This document shows, one piece after another, positions 1 through 10,855 of a stretch of DNA of 64,000 nt. Under the pieces are notes generated by a model. That model was given only the letters and a program-made list of their open reading frames with translations. It ran no database searches and was not told where the DNA came from. Numbering within the stretch: position 1 is the first letter of the stretch; each line of letters starts with the position of its first letter. A program made the position numbers and the translations under genes. The DNA comes from Zanthoxylum bungeanum (Eukaryota; Streptophyta; Magnoliopsida; Sapindales; Rutaceae): the NCBI GenBank assembly GCA_019454045.1, contig SKCR01007823.1, positions 1,364,001 to 1,428,000 on the forward strand, written 5' to 3'.

Positions 1-1560
1 AAGCTGTGAGTTGAAATATATTCATGGGGTCCACCTCTCACTATGGAATTCGATTTAAATATTGAATTCCCGTTTTCCAATGGGGATTACAGTATTACAT
101 AAAGTAGTGGGAGACACTGCTGGGTTAAAAATCCATAACTCAGGCTGTGCGTAATTTTATGGAAATTGCTGCTTTTGTTTTCCTTTATTCTATATTGTTG
201 ATAGAATTATACTTATAATCCACTGCATGCATATTACTTGAATATGTTTTCTGACTTCATTTATGGTTGCGTATTTCTAGAATCGGTTCTAGAATGTAAC
301 CAGACTTGGATATTGTTAGATTATTCCAAACCATCGGGAACTGTTGTTCCGATTTTCTTAAAAATCAAGATGGTTAGTGACTTAGTTTCTAAGTCACGAT
401 AAAAAATCTAAATAGATATCTGTTTTAGGATATAATTATCTAGAGAGAATGGTTTCTTGTGCGGTAAGAATTGACCTGAATTAGTTCATGTCTCGAGATT
501 CTTAACTGGCATTAAGAAAACTCCATTAGGTATTTTGTTTATCTTATAATGACATTTCTTGGCTTTAGTGACTTTTAGAAGTCACGTGTTTGACACAGTT
601 TGCTAATCAATTATTTGCAATTGTTATGAATAATTGAAGGAAATTATAAAGCTAAAGAAATGAGATATGTATAGTTGTGTATAGAGAATATCGATTCTCA
701 CAATGCGACAACTGTAGCTATTGGATACCAGATCTCCCGTCTAGTTATTTAAAATAATGTTTAATGATTGTTTTGAATTTGATATCAGAACTTGCGACTA
801 TTGGATATTTAATTATTTTTTTATAAATAATTGTTACATATTTTAATACGACTAGTAGTGTCATTGTCGAAGAGATAAACATTAAGAAAAATATTCGGTT
901 AACTAAATAACTTAGAACAATACTTTATGAGATTTTATCATATAAGTATTAGATGCTTATTCCGTATGGTAAATGATGGTCTGATACAAGATCACACCAT
1001 ATATCCTTATCCATTTAATGAATATTATATTCAGGATGTGATTAAATCTCATTTAACCAATGATCGTCATTGGATAATAGATTTATTAAACTAATACTTT
1101 AGAAGTATGTAGTTTAATGAATTGTAAATTGTCATGGATAGTTTTCTTTACTTCGTAACTTAGTTACATGTTTCTAAAAAGAATATATATTGAACGTCTT
1201 GAATGGTTCGAGAACTTTCAATATGTTTCTGATGAAACACAGATAGAATATTTTGATTGGTTCAAAGTTATTCTATTTGAAGTGTTGAAAACTATATCTT
1301 TAAAATTCATTATGAGTCTTTAAATTGTTCAAGGATGTTTGATATGATCAAACATATGAATTTATGGCAATTAGTTCTAAAGTTATTTAATGAATTTTAT
1401 TCTTACTCAATATGATTCTTCTACGATTCCATCGTGATGGAATTGGTCAGGGGAGAAATCGAATCTTATATGATATGATTCGTTTGATATTGAGTGTTAC
1501 CGAATTAGTTTCAATACTCTTGGGGTTATGCTCCAATAACACTAATTCATCCTTTTAATT
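1..1560 (+). mobile_element. Copia element C1, upstream internal segment (degenerate)
   Basis: Sense-strand internal part of a Ty1/copia-type element whose left end lies outside the window. No open gag or pol frame survives. Identity rests on continuity: sense sequence stops at about 1560 and resumes at 12187, and arm 2 (1962-3545), which has no insertion there, reads straight across that junction. The segment is packed with perfect stem-loops, for example 275-294 (stem TTCTAGAA, loop tcgg), 377-397 (stem GTGACTTAG, loop ttt), 1057-1073 (CCAATGA, tcg), 1335-1355 (ATGTTTGAT, atg) and 1426-1443 (ATTCCATC, gt). Assignment as copia is inference from the RT-like traces and LTR further right. Confidence 0.6.
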
Positions 1561-3545
1561 ATACAGAAGATAGGATTTTGACATCCTATTGAACTTATAC
1601 GGAAGATATCTAAGGGTCTTTTCATCTTATTAATAATGTAGTTCCATTTTAGTTTATCACTCTCACATTTGACTTCAATAAGTCAAGTCTTTTCTACAAT
1701 GGTCAACATCCGATGTTACACACACCAAGTAATAAAACAATTTTATTACTCGGGATTGTAGAAAAGATATTCTATCAAATATAATACAATATTCTATTAA
1801 ATAGAATAAATGATAAACTTTTATTTGTACCTTCAAGGCGTAAAGTACTTTTCAATTATATAATCATTATACAAAAGAAAGATTCAAATCTCAAACCATT
1901 TAAGATTCAAATTTTCTACTTATACATATCATATACGTAACTGTAGAAACTAATGGAACCTTAATTAAAAAAAATGAATTAGTGTTACTAAAGCATATCC
2001 CCAAGAGTATTGAAACTAATTCGGTAATACTTAATATCAAACGAATCAAATCATATAAGATTCGACTTCTCACACTGACCAATTCCATCACGATGGAATC
2101 GTAGAAGAATAATATTGAGTAAGAATCATATTCATTAAATAACTTTAGAAAAAAAATTACCATAAATTCATATGTTTGATCATATCAAATATCTTTGAAC
2201 AATTCAAAGACTCACAATGAATTTAAAATACAGTTTTCAACACTTCAAATATAATATTTTTGAACCATTCAAAATATTCTATCCTTGTTTCATCAGAAAC
2301 ATATTGAAAGTTCTCGAACTATTCAAGACTTTCAATATATATTCTTTAGGAAACACGTAAATAAGTCATGACAATTCATTAACTAAGTCACGAAGTAAAG
2401 AAAATTATCCAATGCAATTTCTAATTCATTAAACTACATACTTCTAAAGTATTAGTTTAATAAATCTGTGGTCCAATGACGATCATTGGATAAATGAGAT
2501 TTAATCACATCCTGAATACAATATTCATTAAATAGATAAGGATATATGGTGTGATCTCATATCATACCATCCTTTACCATACGGAATAAGCATCTAATGC
2601 TTATATGATAGAATCTCATAAAACACTGTTCTAAGTTATTCAGTTAACCGAATATTTTTCTTAATGTGTATCTTCTTATCAATGACACTACTAGTCATAT
2701 TAAAATATGTAACAATTGTTTATATAGAACAAGTAACTATCCAATAGTCACAAGTTCTGATATCATATATCAAAACAATCATTAAACATTATTTTAAATA
2801 ACTAGATGAGAGATTTGGTATCCAATACCTTCAGTTGTCATATTGTGAGAATCGATATTTTCTATACATAACTATACACATATCATTTCTTTAGCCTTTT
2901 AATTTGCCTTCAATTATTCACAATAATTGCAAACAATTGATTAGCAAACTGTTTCAAACACGTGACTTCTAAAAGTCACTAAAGCCAAGAAACGTCATTA
3001 TAAGATAAACAAATACCTAATGAGGTTTTCTTAATGCCAGTCAAGAATGTCGAGACATGAACTAATTCACGTCAATTCTTACCGCACACGAAACTATTCT
3101 TTCTAGATAATTATATCCTAAAACATATATCTATTTAGATTACTTATCGTGACTTAGTAACTAAGTCATTAACCATCTTGATTTTCAAGAAAATCAGAAC
3201 AACAGTTCCCGATGGTTTTAACTAATCTAACAATATCTAAGTCTACAACCATTCTAGAACCTATTCTAGAAACACGCAACCATAAGTAAAGTCAGAAAAC
3301 ATATTCAAATAATATGCATGCAATGGATTAGAAGTATATATTTATCAACAATATATAATAAAGGAAAACAAAAGCAACAATTTCCATAAAATTATGCTCT
3401 GCCTTAGTTATGGATTTTTAACCCAACAGTGTCTCCCACTACTTTACGTAATACCCTAATCCCCAACGGAGAACATGAATTCAATAATTAAATCGAATTC
3501 CATAGTGAGAGTATGATCCCATGAATATATTTCGACTCACAGCTT
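1..3545. repeat. Long inverted repeat, ~1.56-kb arms
   Basis: Positions 1-1560 and 1962-3545 are reverse complements with scattered substitutions and small indels; the first bases AAGCTGTGAG match the complement of the last. About 400 nt (1561-1961) separate the arms. The arms are the same internal region of C1 (sense) and C2 (antisense). The left arm may continue beyond the window. A read-through transcript would fold into a very long hairpin. Confidence 0.9.
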
Positions 3546-4065
3546 TGGCACGATCTCGCCTACATATATTCATTAGGTAGACAACTCATTGTCAATCACT
3601 CACCAGTGACTCCTAATTTTGGTCCTGACCGTTTCTCGTTATGACAGCTTTGGCACGTTCACAATGAGGCGCATTAAGGTTTCACTTGCCAATGACAAAC
3701 TCAAGCTACTGATGTAGTCTTGACAGCTTTGGCACGTTCAAGATTTCCACTTTCACTTGAATTTGTCTAGTATTAAAAATACAACCGGCATGGATAAAAT
3801 TCTATCAACTACACCCTCACTGCTTTGGAACTTTCTCGGATGCAGCCATAGAAAGATACCCATAAACCGTATTGACAAGACAGACCAAGAAACATGCATC
3901 CAATACATGTCACTTCACTGCCTTATTTAAATAGGGATTTTCCGCAAAAAGATGTTATGCATTTAATTTAATCAAATTAATTAAACACAAGCATGAATCG
4001 TGGAAAGACATAATTAAAAATTGAATTTAATGGCATTTTCATATCATGTTTCTAGGTTCAGACCT
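3546..4065 (-). other. Leader region of C2 with a repeated 15-base motif
   Basis: Untranslated region between the primer binding site and the internal domain of C2. The motif ACAGCTTTGGCACG recurs at about 3539, 3646 and 3722, with a weaker copy near 3820, each in a different surrounding context. The first copy sits at the edge of the inverted-repeat arm. No coding potential was recognised. Confidence 0.5.
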
Positions 4066-4077
4066 GCTCTGATACCA
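4066..4077 (-). other. Primer binding site of C2 (initiator tRNA-Met type)
   Basis: The minus strand reads TGGTATCAGAGC four bases inside the LTR end at 4082. This is complementary to the 3' end of plant initiator tRNA-Met and is the usual primer site of copia and many gypsy elements. It fixes the orientation of C2 as minus. Confidence 0.9.
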
Positions 4078-5596
4078 GTTTTGTTGGAGTTTTGGGTAAA
4101 ATACCCGGGTTACGCAGCGGAACGCGGAAAATTAAAATTTTCCGATTTCTTTATTTTTATCTTGAGTAATTAAAATAAACATATTTATTTTAATCACTCA
4201 ATACTCAAAAACAGAAATCTTTAACCCGGAAATCATAATTTCAGTAAATTACCATAAAGCCACAAAGCTTTCCGTTTTAATCATTTTAGTCATAACTTGT
4301 TCAAAACAAGCTTAGATGATTTCCAATCACAACCAAAATGATTTGTACATCAAATATACATTAAAACTGAAAATCTGAAAAATTTCCAGATTTTTCATTA
4401 TTTACGGAAATGCCCATACAACTTTGCATTTTGATCATTTTAGTCCTAATTTATCAAATACATAATTATGTGTCCCAATCACTACCAAAATGATTTATAC
4501 ATGTCAAAATACATTTTTCAATTCAAGAAAAATAATTTTTCAAAATTACCGAATAGGTCCCTCAACTTTCCAAGAATTACACTTTAGTCCAAATTGATTC
4601 AGAACCAATCAAGATCAAGCCCAATCAACACCAAAATTTATATGCATCATATACACATCATTAATTAACACATATATGAAAAGCCCCAAATTTGGAGTGG
4701 GTTATGAACCCTAATTTTATAATTTCCACAAATTGGCAAATTAACACCAATTTAATTAAATTCAACACTTTAATTCAATTCTTTCAACGCCAAACAAGTC
4801 TCACCACCATGAAACAACTCAAGAATAATTCTAGGTCATTTATGAGTGGCTAAACAACTCTAGATGGCAACTTCCATCAATATGGCAAAAAGAATGCTTA
4901 ATAAACAATTTTAAAGCAATCTAAATTAACATACATGCTTCCATCTCTCAATCATGCTCCCAATCATCAAAATACATCTATAAGAAAGTAGAGAAGAAAC
5001 TAAGCTACACAAGTTGAAGCCTAGTATGAAATAAATAATTTTCATAAAGAAAAAAGTAAGAAAAACTTACTAAAATCCTTATTTTCCAAGCCTTTCTTTC
5101 CTTTTCCTCCTTTTTCTCTCTTCCTTTCTTTGTATTTTGAGTTTTTAGGGTTCTTAGATTGTAAAACAAAAAAAAAAAAAATGGCTTAAATAATTTCCCA
5201 AATTACCGAATAATAAAGGAAAAAATAATGGCCACATTTTTCAATTTTTGTTTTAATTAATTGGAAAATGATTTAATTATTTTTGTGGTGTAAAACCATT
5301 AATCAAATTAATGTTTATCACAAACCATCCAATTAAATCATGCCAATTTAACCAATCAAAATTGGCCAAGAAAACTGATAAGTGCGATTTATACCCACTT
5401 ATTACGGCATTTTTAGCTGACTGTTTTGTTATATTTCGAGATATTTAAATGTCATTTATAGTTTATTTTGTGTTTTATTTGTAGGAGCATTAATACATGG
5501 ATCTGGGAACAATTGCACGTGTTTTGGGAACTTTCGGGAAAACAGGACGAGCACGGAGCATAGGCGCCACCATCCCATACAATTTCCAGAGGGATA

Positions 5597-5760
5597 GGCG
5601 CCATGGCGCCCATCAATACCAAGTAAGTGGCGCCATGGCGCCACAACACATTCATTTAAGTGGCGCCATGGTGCCACTTACTAAAGAAACAAAAGGCGCC
5701 ATGGCGCCTCTTCAAATTCCACGCCCATACATTTTCCCGAGACTTTGGCGCCGTGGCGCT
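5597..5760. repeat. Array of GGCGCCATGGCGCC palindromes in LTR A (left copy)
   Basis: The 14-bp palindrome GGCGCCATGGCGCC or a near match occurs at 5597, 5629, 5662, 5695 and 5747, about 33-52 bp apart, with a half copy at 5553. The last lies about 80 bp upstream of the TATA box. Right LTR copies start at 8754, 8796, 8828, 8864, 8897 and 8949; the inverted LTR has the mirror set at about 10449-10658. Confidence 0.9.
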
Positions 5761-5837
5761 GCGGGACGCGCATTCCAGAAATCACTTTTTAGGGTTTTTA
5801 ATAATCCTAATCACACCCAAAGACTCCCAAACTCAAC

Positions 5838-5845
5838 TATAAATA
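5838..5845 (+). promoter_or_regulatory. TATA box of the left LTR of A
   Basis: TATAAATA just downstream of the palindrome array. The matching box in the right LTR is at 9051-9058, and in the inverted LTR at about 10353-10360 on the minus strand. This places the palindromes in U3. Confidence 0.6.
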
Positions 5846-6743
5846 TAACAGTCCATCCAACACTCAAGGGAGGCTAATACAGAGCACAAAACACAGAAAT
5901 AAATATTTTTAGAGATCCAAGGAGAGGATTGACGAGCGACAAGAAGAGACAAAGGCTGTAATATCCGGAGAGGAAGAGATTCAATTCGGGTTTTATCTCT
6001 CTATTTCTTTCTTAAAACTCTAATGATTTCCATTAGATTCGTGGCTTTATTATTTATTGTTGTATCTTTTGTCATGAATTTACTCCTTAATTTTGGAGAA
6101 CGATTGTAATCTATGCTCAAACCTTGTATTTTATTTATCAATTTTGTTATGAAGTTTTATTGATTTATTTATATTCTTTTGAGTTTAATGCTTCTTGATT
6201 GTTGGCCACAATTTGAGATGATGAATGTTTAGAATCTATCACTCGAGAGAGGGGATTTTGAATAGATCTAGAGAATATAACTTAGGATTTTATAGAGTTC
6301 GAGAGAATCTGTTGTCCTTTGAAGTCGTTAATATAGAATCACAAGCGTAATGAGTTGTTAACTATTGGATTTTTATAGAGATATCGAAGTCTGTAGTTGA
6401 TGATATTTTCACTGATGCTCGAGAGAGAGTGGATATTTGCGGAATCTTGACTTATAAACAATATAACTGACTAGGATTAATTGGCATGACAAATACATAG
6501 GAGACAGCTAGGTGAAATCAGGATCTAGAATCTCTATTGTATTAGTTCCTCCTATCAATTTATTATATATTTATTTATTTAATTAAATCTTTATTAATAT
6601 CGTCTAAATAAAGTTAGGATTATCAATTGTAGTACTTAGTGCGAGTTAACGCAATCCCTGTGGGTTCGACACTCTAAACTCATTTATACTAAAACTTGAC
6701 ACCGTACACTTGCGGTACGATATAAAATATCACAACAAGTTTT

Positions 6744-6761
6744 TGGCGCCGTTGCCGGGGA
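6744..6761 (+). other. Primer binding site of A
   Basis: TGGCGCCGTTGCCGGGGA, the standard primer site of Athila and many Tat gypsy elements, eleven bases after the LTR end. Confidence 0.9.
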
Positions 6762-8540
6762 TTGTTTGTTTAATTCACATTAATACTACTACCAAGTAAT
6801 CTTAGCTTTAATTTAGAATTTTATTTTTATTTTTGTTTTTATTTCTTATTTTCTTTATTTCCTTTATTTTTGTCTTCAGTTTTATTTTTATTTTTGTTTT
6901 TATTTCTTATTTTTATTTTATTTTATTTTTTTATATTTTTCGTACTAGGTGAGTTTGAAAAGAAGTAAGGGCAGATCCTGTTGGTGCACTGATAGCTCAA
7001 GTATCGTCCCTCACGACTCGCCGAATGTGCAGTCCAGAATATCCAATGAGAGAAAATCTACATATCATGGGGGACCATCTATGGATAAATACCACAGCCT
7101 GCCAAGCTGTCTTTTTCATGTCATAAGAACTGATGGATACCAAAGAAGAAAGCAGATGAGATTACCCGGTTCACTACGTTTAAGCTACCATGACCACCAT
7201 TTGGGTGGTTGCGTCTGGCTGAAGACGTTAAACTTAGCGCTAGCGGGGAGGCAACCCTTGCATTTATTTTACAATTATTTTATTTTATTTTATTTTATTT
7301 TATTTTATTTTATTGTGTGCTATTTATTTATTTGCATGTTATTTATGCAGGTAGCATGTGACACACAACGCCCGCGCAACCAAATGCTGACCAGCAAGAG
7401 TCTGATCAACTCCATGCACGGTAGTGTTGTTCCTCACTTTTGCTCTTGATATTTATCTTACATTGAGGACAATGCAATTTTTAAGTTTGGGGGTGTGTGC
7501 ATGTTGTTTACTTGCTATTTAGTCGTTTCTATTTAGTAGTTTAAAATTTATTGAAAAAAAAAATTTTGTTTTTGTCTTTGATAGTAAAGCATAAATCATG
7601 TGATGATATTGTTTGTTTATAGGTGTGAAATTTTAGAAACGATAAGTGTCCGATTTACTTTTATCTGATGCCTTGAATAACTGATCTATGTTAGACTCAT
7701 AAGCACTTAAAAGTAGGTTTTTAGCAGTGAAAACTTAAGTAGTTGACAATGTGACTAGTTGAAGAAATTGCATGTCGATGAATGACCGTTGCTTAGATAT
7801 CTATCTTGATTTGCTAGTGTTATGAAGTATGGTATAGTTAAAAAGAAAACGTCTCTAAAGAAAGAAAATAAACCACTTATAATCGATAAGCGTGAAGCTA
7901 CCCATGGGCGAGTATTAGGACCACCATGAGGAGAAATGCTACCTTAAAAGGTAGGTGAGTTGAAAACAAAATGAGTGCAAAAAGAGAAAAGCTAAAAGAG
8001 ACAAGAAAAGAAAAGAAAAGAAAAATCATACCATACTGAGAACGAAATAAAGCAAATACTGAGCATAATTGAGATATCTAGGTTGGTTTGACCCATCAAT
8101 TCTAATTTCTAAACGAAATCATTGAGTTGGCTTACTTAGGAATCAAGCTGTGAATGAACCTTTACACACACACACAGTGAGTCTAGCTTAGATAATTTAT
8201 TCAAGAATTTGGATTCGAGTTGCAATTTCATACTTTGAAGGTTCTCTAATTTCATTTATAAGCTTTCTTTGAGGAAAATTTTATGTGTAACTATCGGGAC
8301 TATCTTTTGTTATTTGTTTAAATTTTTGCATGATTGTGTGTGAATGACATTTGTGGGTGTCGTCGCTGTAAGCCCTAACGAGACTATAACTCGTCCACTA
8401 GGGCCGCCTAGGGGTTTAAAGGCTTGTTGCATATGCTAAATGCAATCGTGATCCCTACGAAAGTGGCTTAGTTAATTTAGTTATTTATTTATTTGAAATT
8501 ATTTTTTATTTTATCTTTTGCTCGGGACTAGCAAAACCTT
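6762..8540 (+). other. Internal region of A, non-coding
   Basis: No gag, protease, RT or integrase motif is visible on either strand. An open frame at 6949-7449 (166 codons) includes the (TTTTA)n run at about 7277-7313 and shows no recognisable domain; I treat it as chance. Low-complexity patches are T-rich 6820-6940, (AAAAG)n at about 8001-8025 and a short (CA)n at 8164-8176. The phrase around 7241-7258 (GGGGAGGCAACCC) is common in non-autonomous Athila relatives. Confidence 0.7.
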
Positions 8541-8555
8541 AAGTTTGGGGGTGTT
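8541..8555 (+). other. Polypurine tract of A
   Basis: AAGTTTGGGGGTGTT lies directly before the right LTR start at 8556, where plus-strand DNA synthesis would be primed. It is T-interrupted, as is usual in Athila-like elements. Confidence 0.7.
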
Positions 8556-9750
8556 TGATAAGTGTGGTTTATACCCACTTACTACGACATTTTTAGCTTA
8601 CTGTTTTGTTATAATTCGAGATATTTAAATGTATTTTATAGTTTATTTCATATTTTATTTGTAGGAGCATTAATACATGGATCTGGAATAATTGTACGTG
8701 TTTTGGGAACTTTCGGGAACACAGGACGAGCACAGAGCATTACCAAATCATCAGGCGCCATGGCGCCTAAATCACATACACTTTCCAGAGAGTGAGGCGC
8801 CATGGCACCATTGACAAAAGCAATTGAGGCGCCATGGCGCCCACTTTCATGATAAATACATATGGCGCCATGGCGCCAATTGGAATAAAGAATAAAGGCG
8901 CCATGGCACCAGTTGAGAATTAAATCCCATACATTTTCCAGGGAAGTTGGCGCTGTGGCACCACTCAAAATATCAGACACGCGCATTCCAGGAATTGATT
9001 ATTAGGGTTTGTAAGATCCCTAATGCTACCCAAAGACTCCCAGCCCCCAGTATAAATATAACAGTTTATCCAACAACAAAGGAGGAGGCTAATACAGAGC
9101 ACAAAACACAGAAACACATATTTTTAGAGATCCAAGGAGAGGATTGAAGAGCGACAAGAGGAGACAAAAGCTTTAATATCCGGAGAGGAAGAGATTCAAT
9201 TCGGGTTTTATCTTCTTATTTCTTTCTTAGAACTCTAATGATTTCCATTAGATCCGTGGCTTGATTATTTATTGTTTTATCTTTTGTCATGAATTTACTC
9301 CTTAATTTTGGAGAACGATTGTAATCTATGCTCAAACCTTGTATTTATTATCAATTTTGTTATGAAGTTTTATTGATTTATTTATGTTCTTTTGAGTTTA
9401 ATGCTTCTTGATTGTTGGCCACAATTGAAGATGATGAATGTTTAGAATCTATCACTCGAGAGAGGGGATTTTGAATAGATATATAGAATATAACCTAGGA
9501 TTTTATAGAGTTCGAGAGAATATGTAGTCCTTTGAAGTCGTTAACATAGAATCACAAATCGTAATGAGTTGTTAACTATTGGATTTTTATAGAGATATCG
9601 AAGTCTGTAGTTAATGATATTTTCACTCGGCACTCGAGAGATGGAGTGGATAATTTCGGAGTCTTGACTTATAAACAATATAACTGAACAATGATTAATT
9701 GGCATGACAAATACATAGGTGACAGTTAGGTGAAATCAGGATCCAGAATC
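8556..9750 (+). repeat. Right LTR of A, lacking its U5 end
   Basis: Starts TGATAAGTGTGG and follows the left LTR to about 9750, where it meets an inverted copy of itself instead of reaching the LTR end. The last about 210 bp of the LTR are missing. Confidence 0.85.
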
Positions 9751-10855
9751 TCCGAAATTATCCACTCCCTCTCTCGAGTGCCGAGTGAAAATATCATTAA
9801 CTACAGACTTCGATATCTCTATAAAAATCCAATAGTTAACAACTCATTACGATTGTGATTCTATGTTAACGACTTCAAATGACTACAAATTCTCTCGAAC
9901 TCTATAAAATCCTAGGTTATATTCTATATATCTATTCAAAATCCCCTCTCTCGAGTGATAGATTCTAAACATTCATCATCTTCAATTGTGGCCAACAATC
10001 AAGAAATATTAAACTCAAAAGAACATAAATAAATCAATAAAACTTCATAACAAAATTGATAAATAAAATACAAGGTTTGAGCATAGATTACAATCGTTCT
10101 CCAAAATTAAGGAGTAAATTCATGACAAAAGATAAAACAATAAATAATCAAGCCACGAATCTAATGGAAATCATTAGAGTTCTAAGAAAGAAATAAGAAG
10201 ATAAAACCCGAATTGAATCTCTTCCTCTCCGGATATTAAAGCTTTTGTCTCCTCTTGTCGCTCTTCAATCCTCTCCTTGGATCTCTAAAAATATGTGTTT
10301 CTGTGTTTTGTGCTCTGTATTAGCCTCCTCCTTTGTTGTTGGATAAACTGTTATATTTATACTGGGGGCTGGGAGTCTTTGGGTAGCATTAGGGATCTTA
10401 CAAACCCTAATAATCAATTCCTGGAATGCGCGTGTCTGATATATTGAGTGGCGCCACAGCGCCAACTTCCCTGGAAAATGTATGGGATTTAATTCTCAAC
10501 TGGTGCCATGGCGCCTTTATTCTTTATTCCAATTGGCGCCATGGCGCCATATGTATTTATCATGAAAGTGGGCGCCATGGCGCCTCAATTGCTTTTGTCA
10601 ATGGTGCCATGGCGCCTCACTCTCTGGAAAGTGTATGTGATTTAGGCGCCATGGCGCCTGATGATTTGGTAATGCTCTGTGCTCGTCCTGTGTTCCCGAA
10701 AGTTCCCAAAACACGTACAATTATTCCAAGATCCATGTATTAATGCTCCTACAAATAAAATATGAAATAAACTATAAAATACATTTAAATATCTCGAATT
10801 ATAACAAAACAGTAAGCTAAAAATGTTAGTAAGTGGGTATAAACCACACTTATCA
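9751..10855 (-). repeat. Inverted LTR copy at the right end of A
   Basis: Reverse complement of 8556-9660, nearly identical to it. The 90 nt at 9661-9750 form the spacer of an ~1.1-kb-arm palindrome. At the junction the normal LTR reading (agaatctctatt) and the inverted reading (agactccgaaa) share only ctc, a 3-bp microhomology. The outer end CTTATCA touches the target duplication AAAAC. Confidence 0.9.

Larger units (their letters stand above)
5376..6732 (+). repeat. Left LTR of element A
   Basis: 1357 bp, from TGATAAGTGCG to ...AAAATATCA, followed eleven bases later by the primer site. A TATA box lies at 5838-5845. The open frames over 5456-5877 come from the repeated GC-rich palindromes and are not genes. 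This LTR differs clearly from the right LTR in the palindrome region (number, spacing and flanking words). Confidence 0.9.
5376..10855 (+). mobile_element. Element A: non-autonomous Athila/Tat-type element with an inverted third LTR
   Basis: Order: LTR (+, 5376-6732), GGCGCC-type primer site, 1.8-kb non-coding internal region, polypurine tract, LTR (+, 8556-9750, right end missing), then an inverted, truncated LTR (-, 9751-10855). A perfect 5-bp duplication AAAAC flanks the whole (5371-5375 and 10856-10860). Both outer ends are therefore the U3 start of the LTR (TGATAAG on the left, CTTATCA on the right), not the usual U3/U5 pair. No gag or pol is present, so mobility must have relied on proteins from another element. 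The internal region and primer site resemble large non-autonomous relatives of Athila. Confidence 0.85.

Noticed and set aside
1..3545. The long inverted repeat as a foldback or MITE-type DNA transposon
   Set aside because: The arms continue into copia leader, primer site and LTR on one side and copia RT-like sequence on the other; no transposase or terminal TSD is seen.
4066..4077. TGGTATCAGAGC as part of a tRNA gene
   Set aside because: Only the 12-base primer-complementary segment is present, at LTR ends (also 27155 and 32536).
5456..5877. Overlapping open frames on both strands rich in Ala-Met-Ala-Pro or Trp-Arg-His units
   Set aside because: They are translations of the GGCGCCATGGCGCC palindromes in the LTR; the same frames recur at 8648-8986 and 10426-10743 only because the LTR is repeated.
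6949..7449. 166-codon frame in element A as a gag gene
   Set aside because: No gag motif, and a (TTTTA)n microsatellite runs through it.
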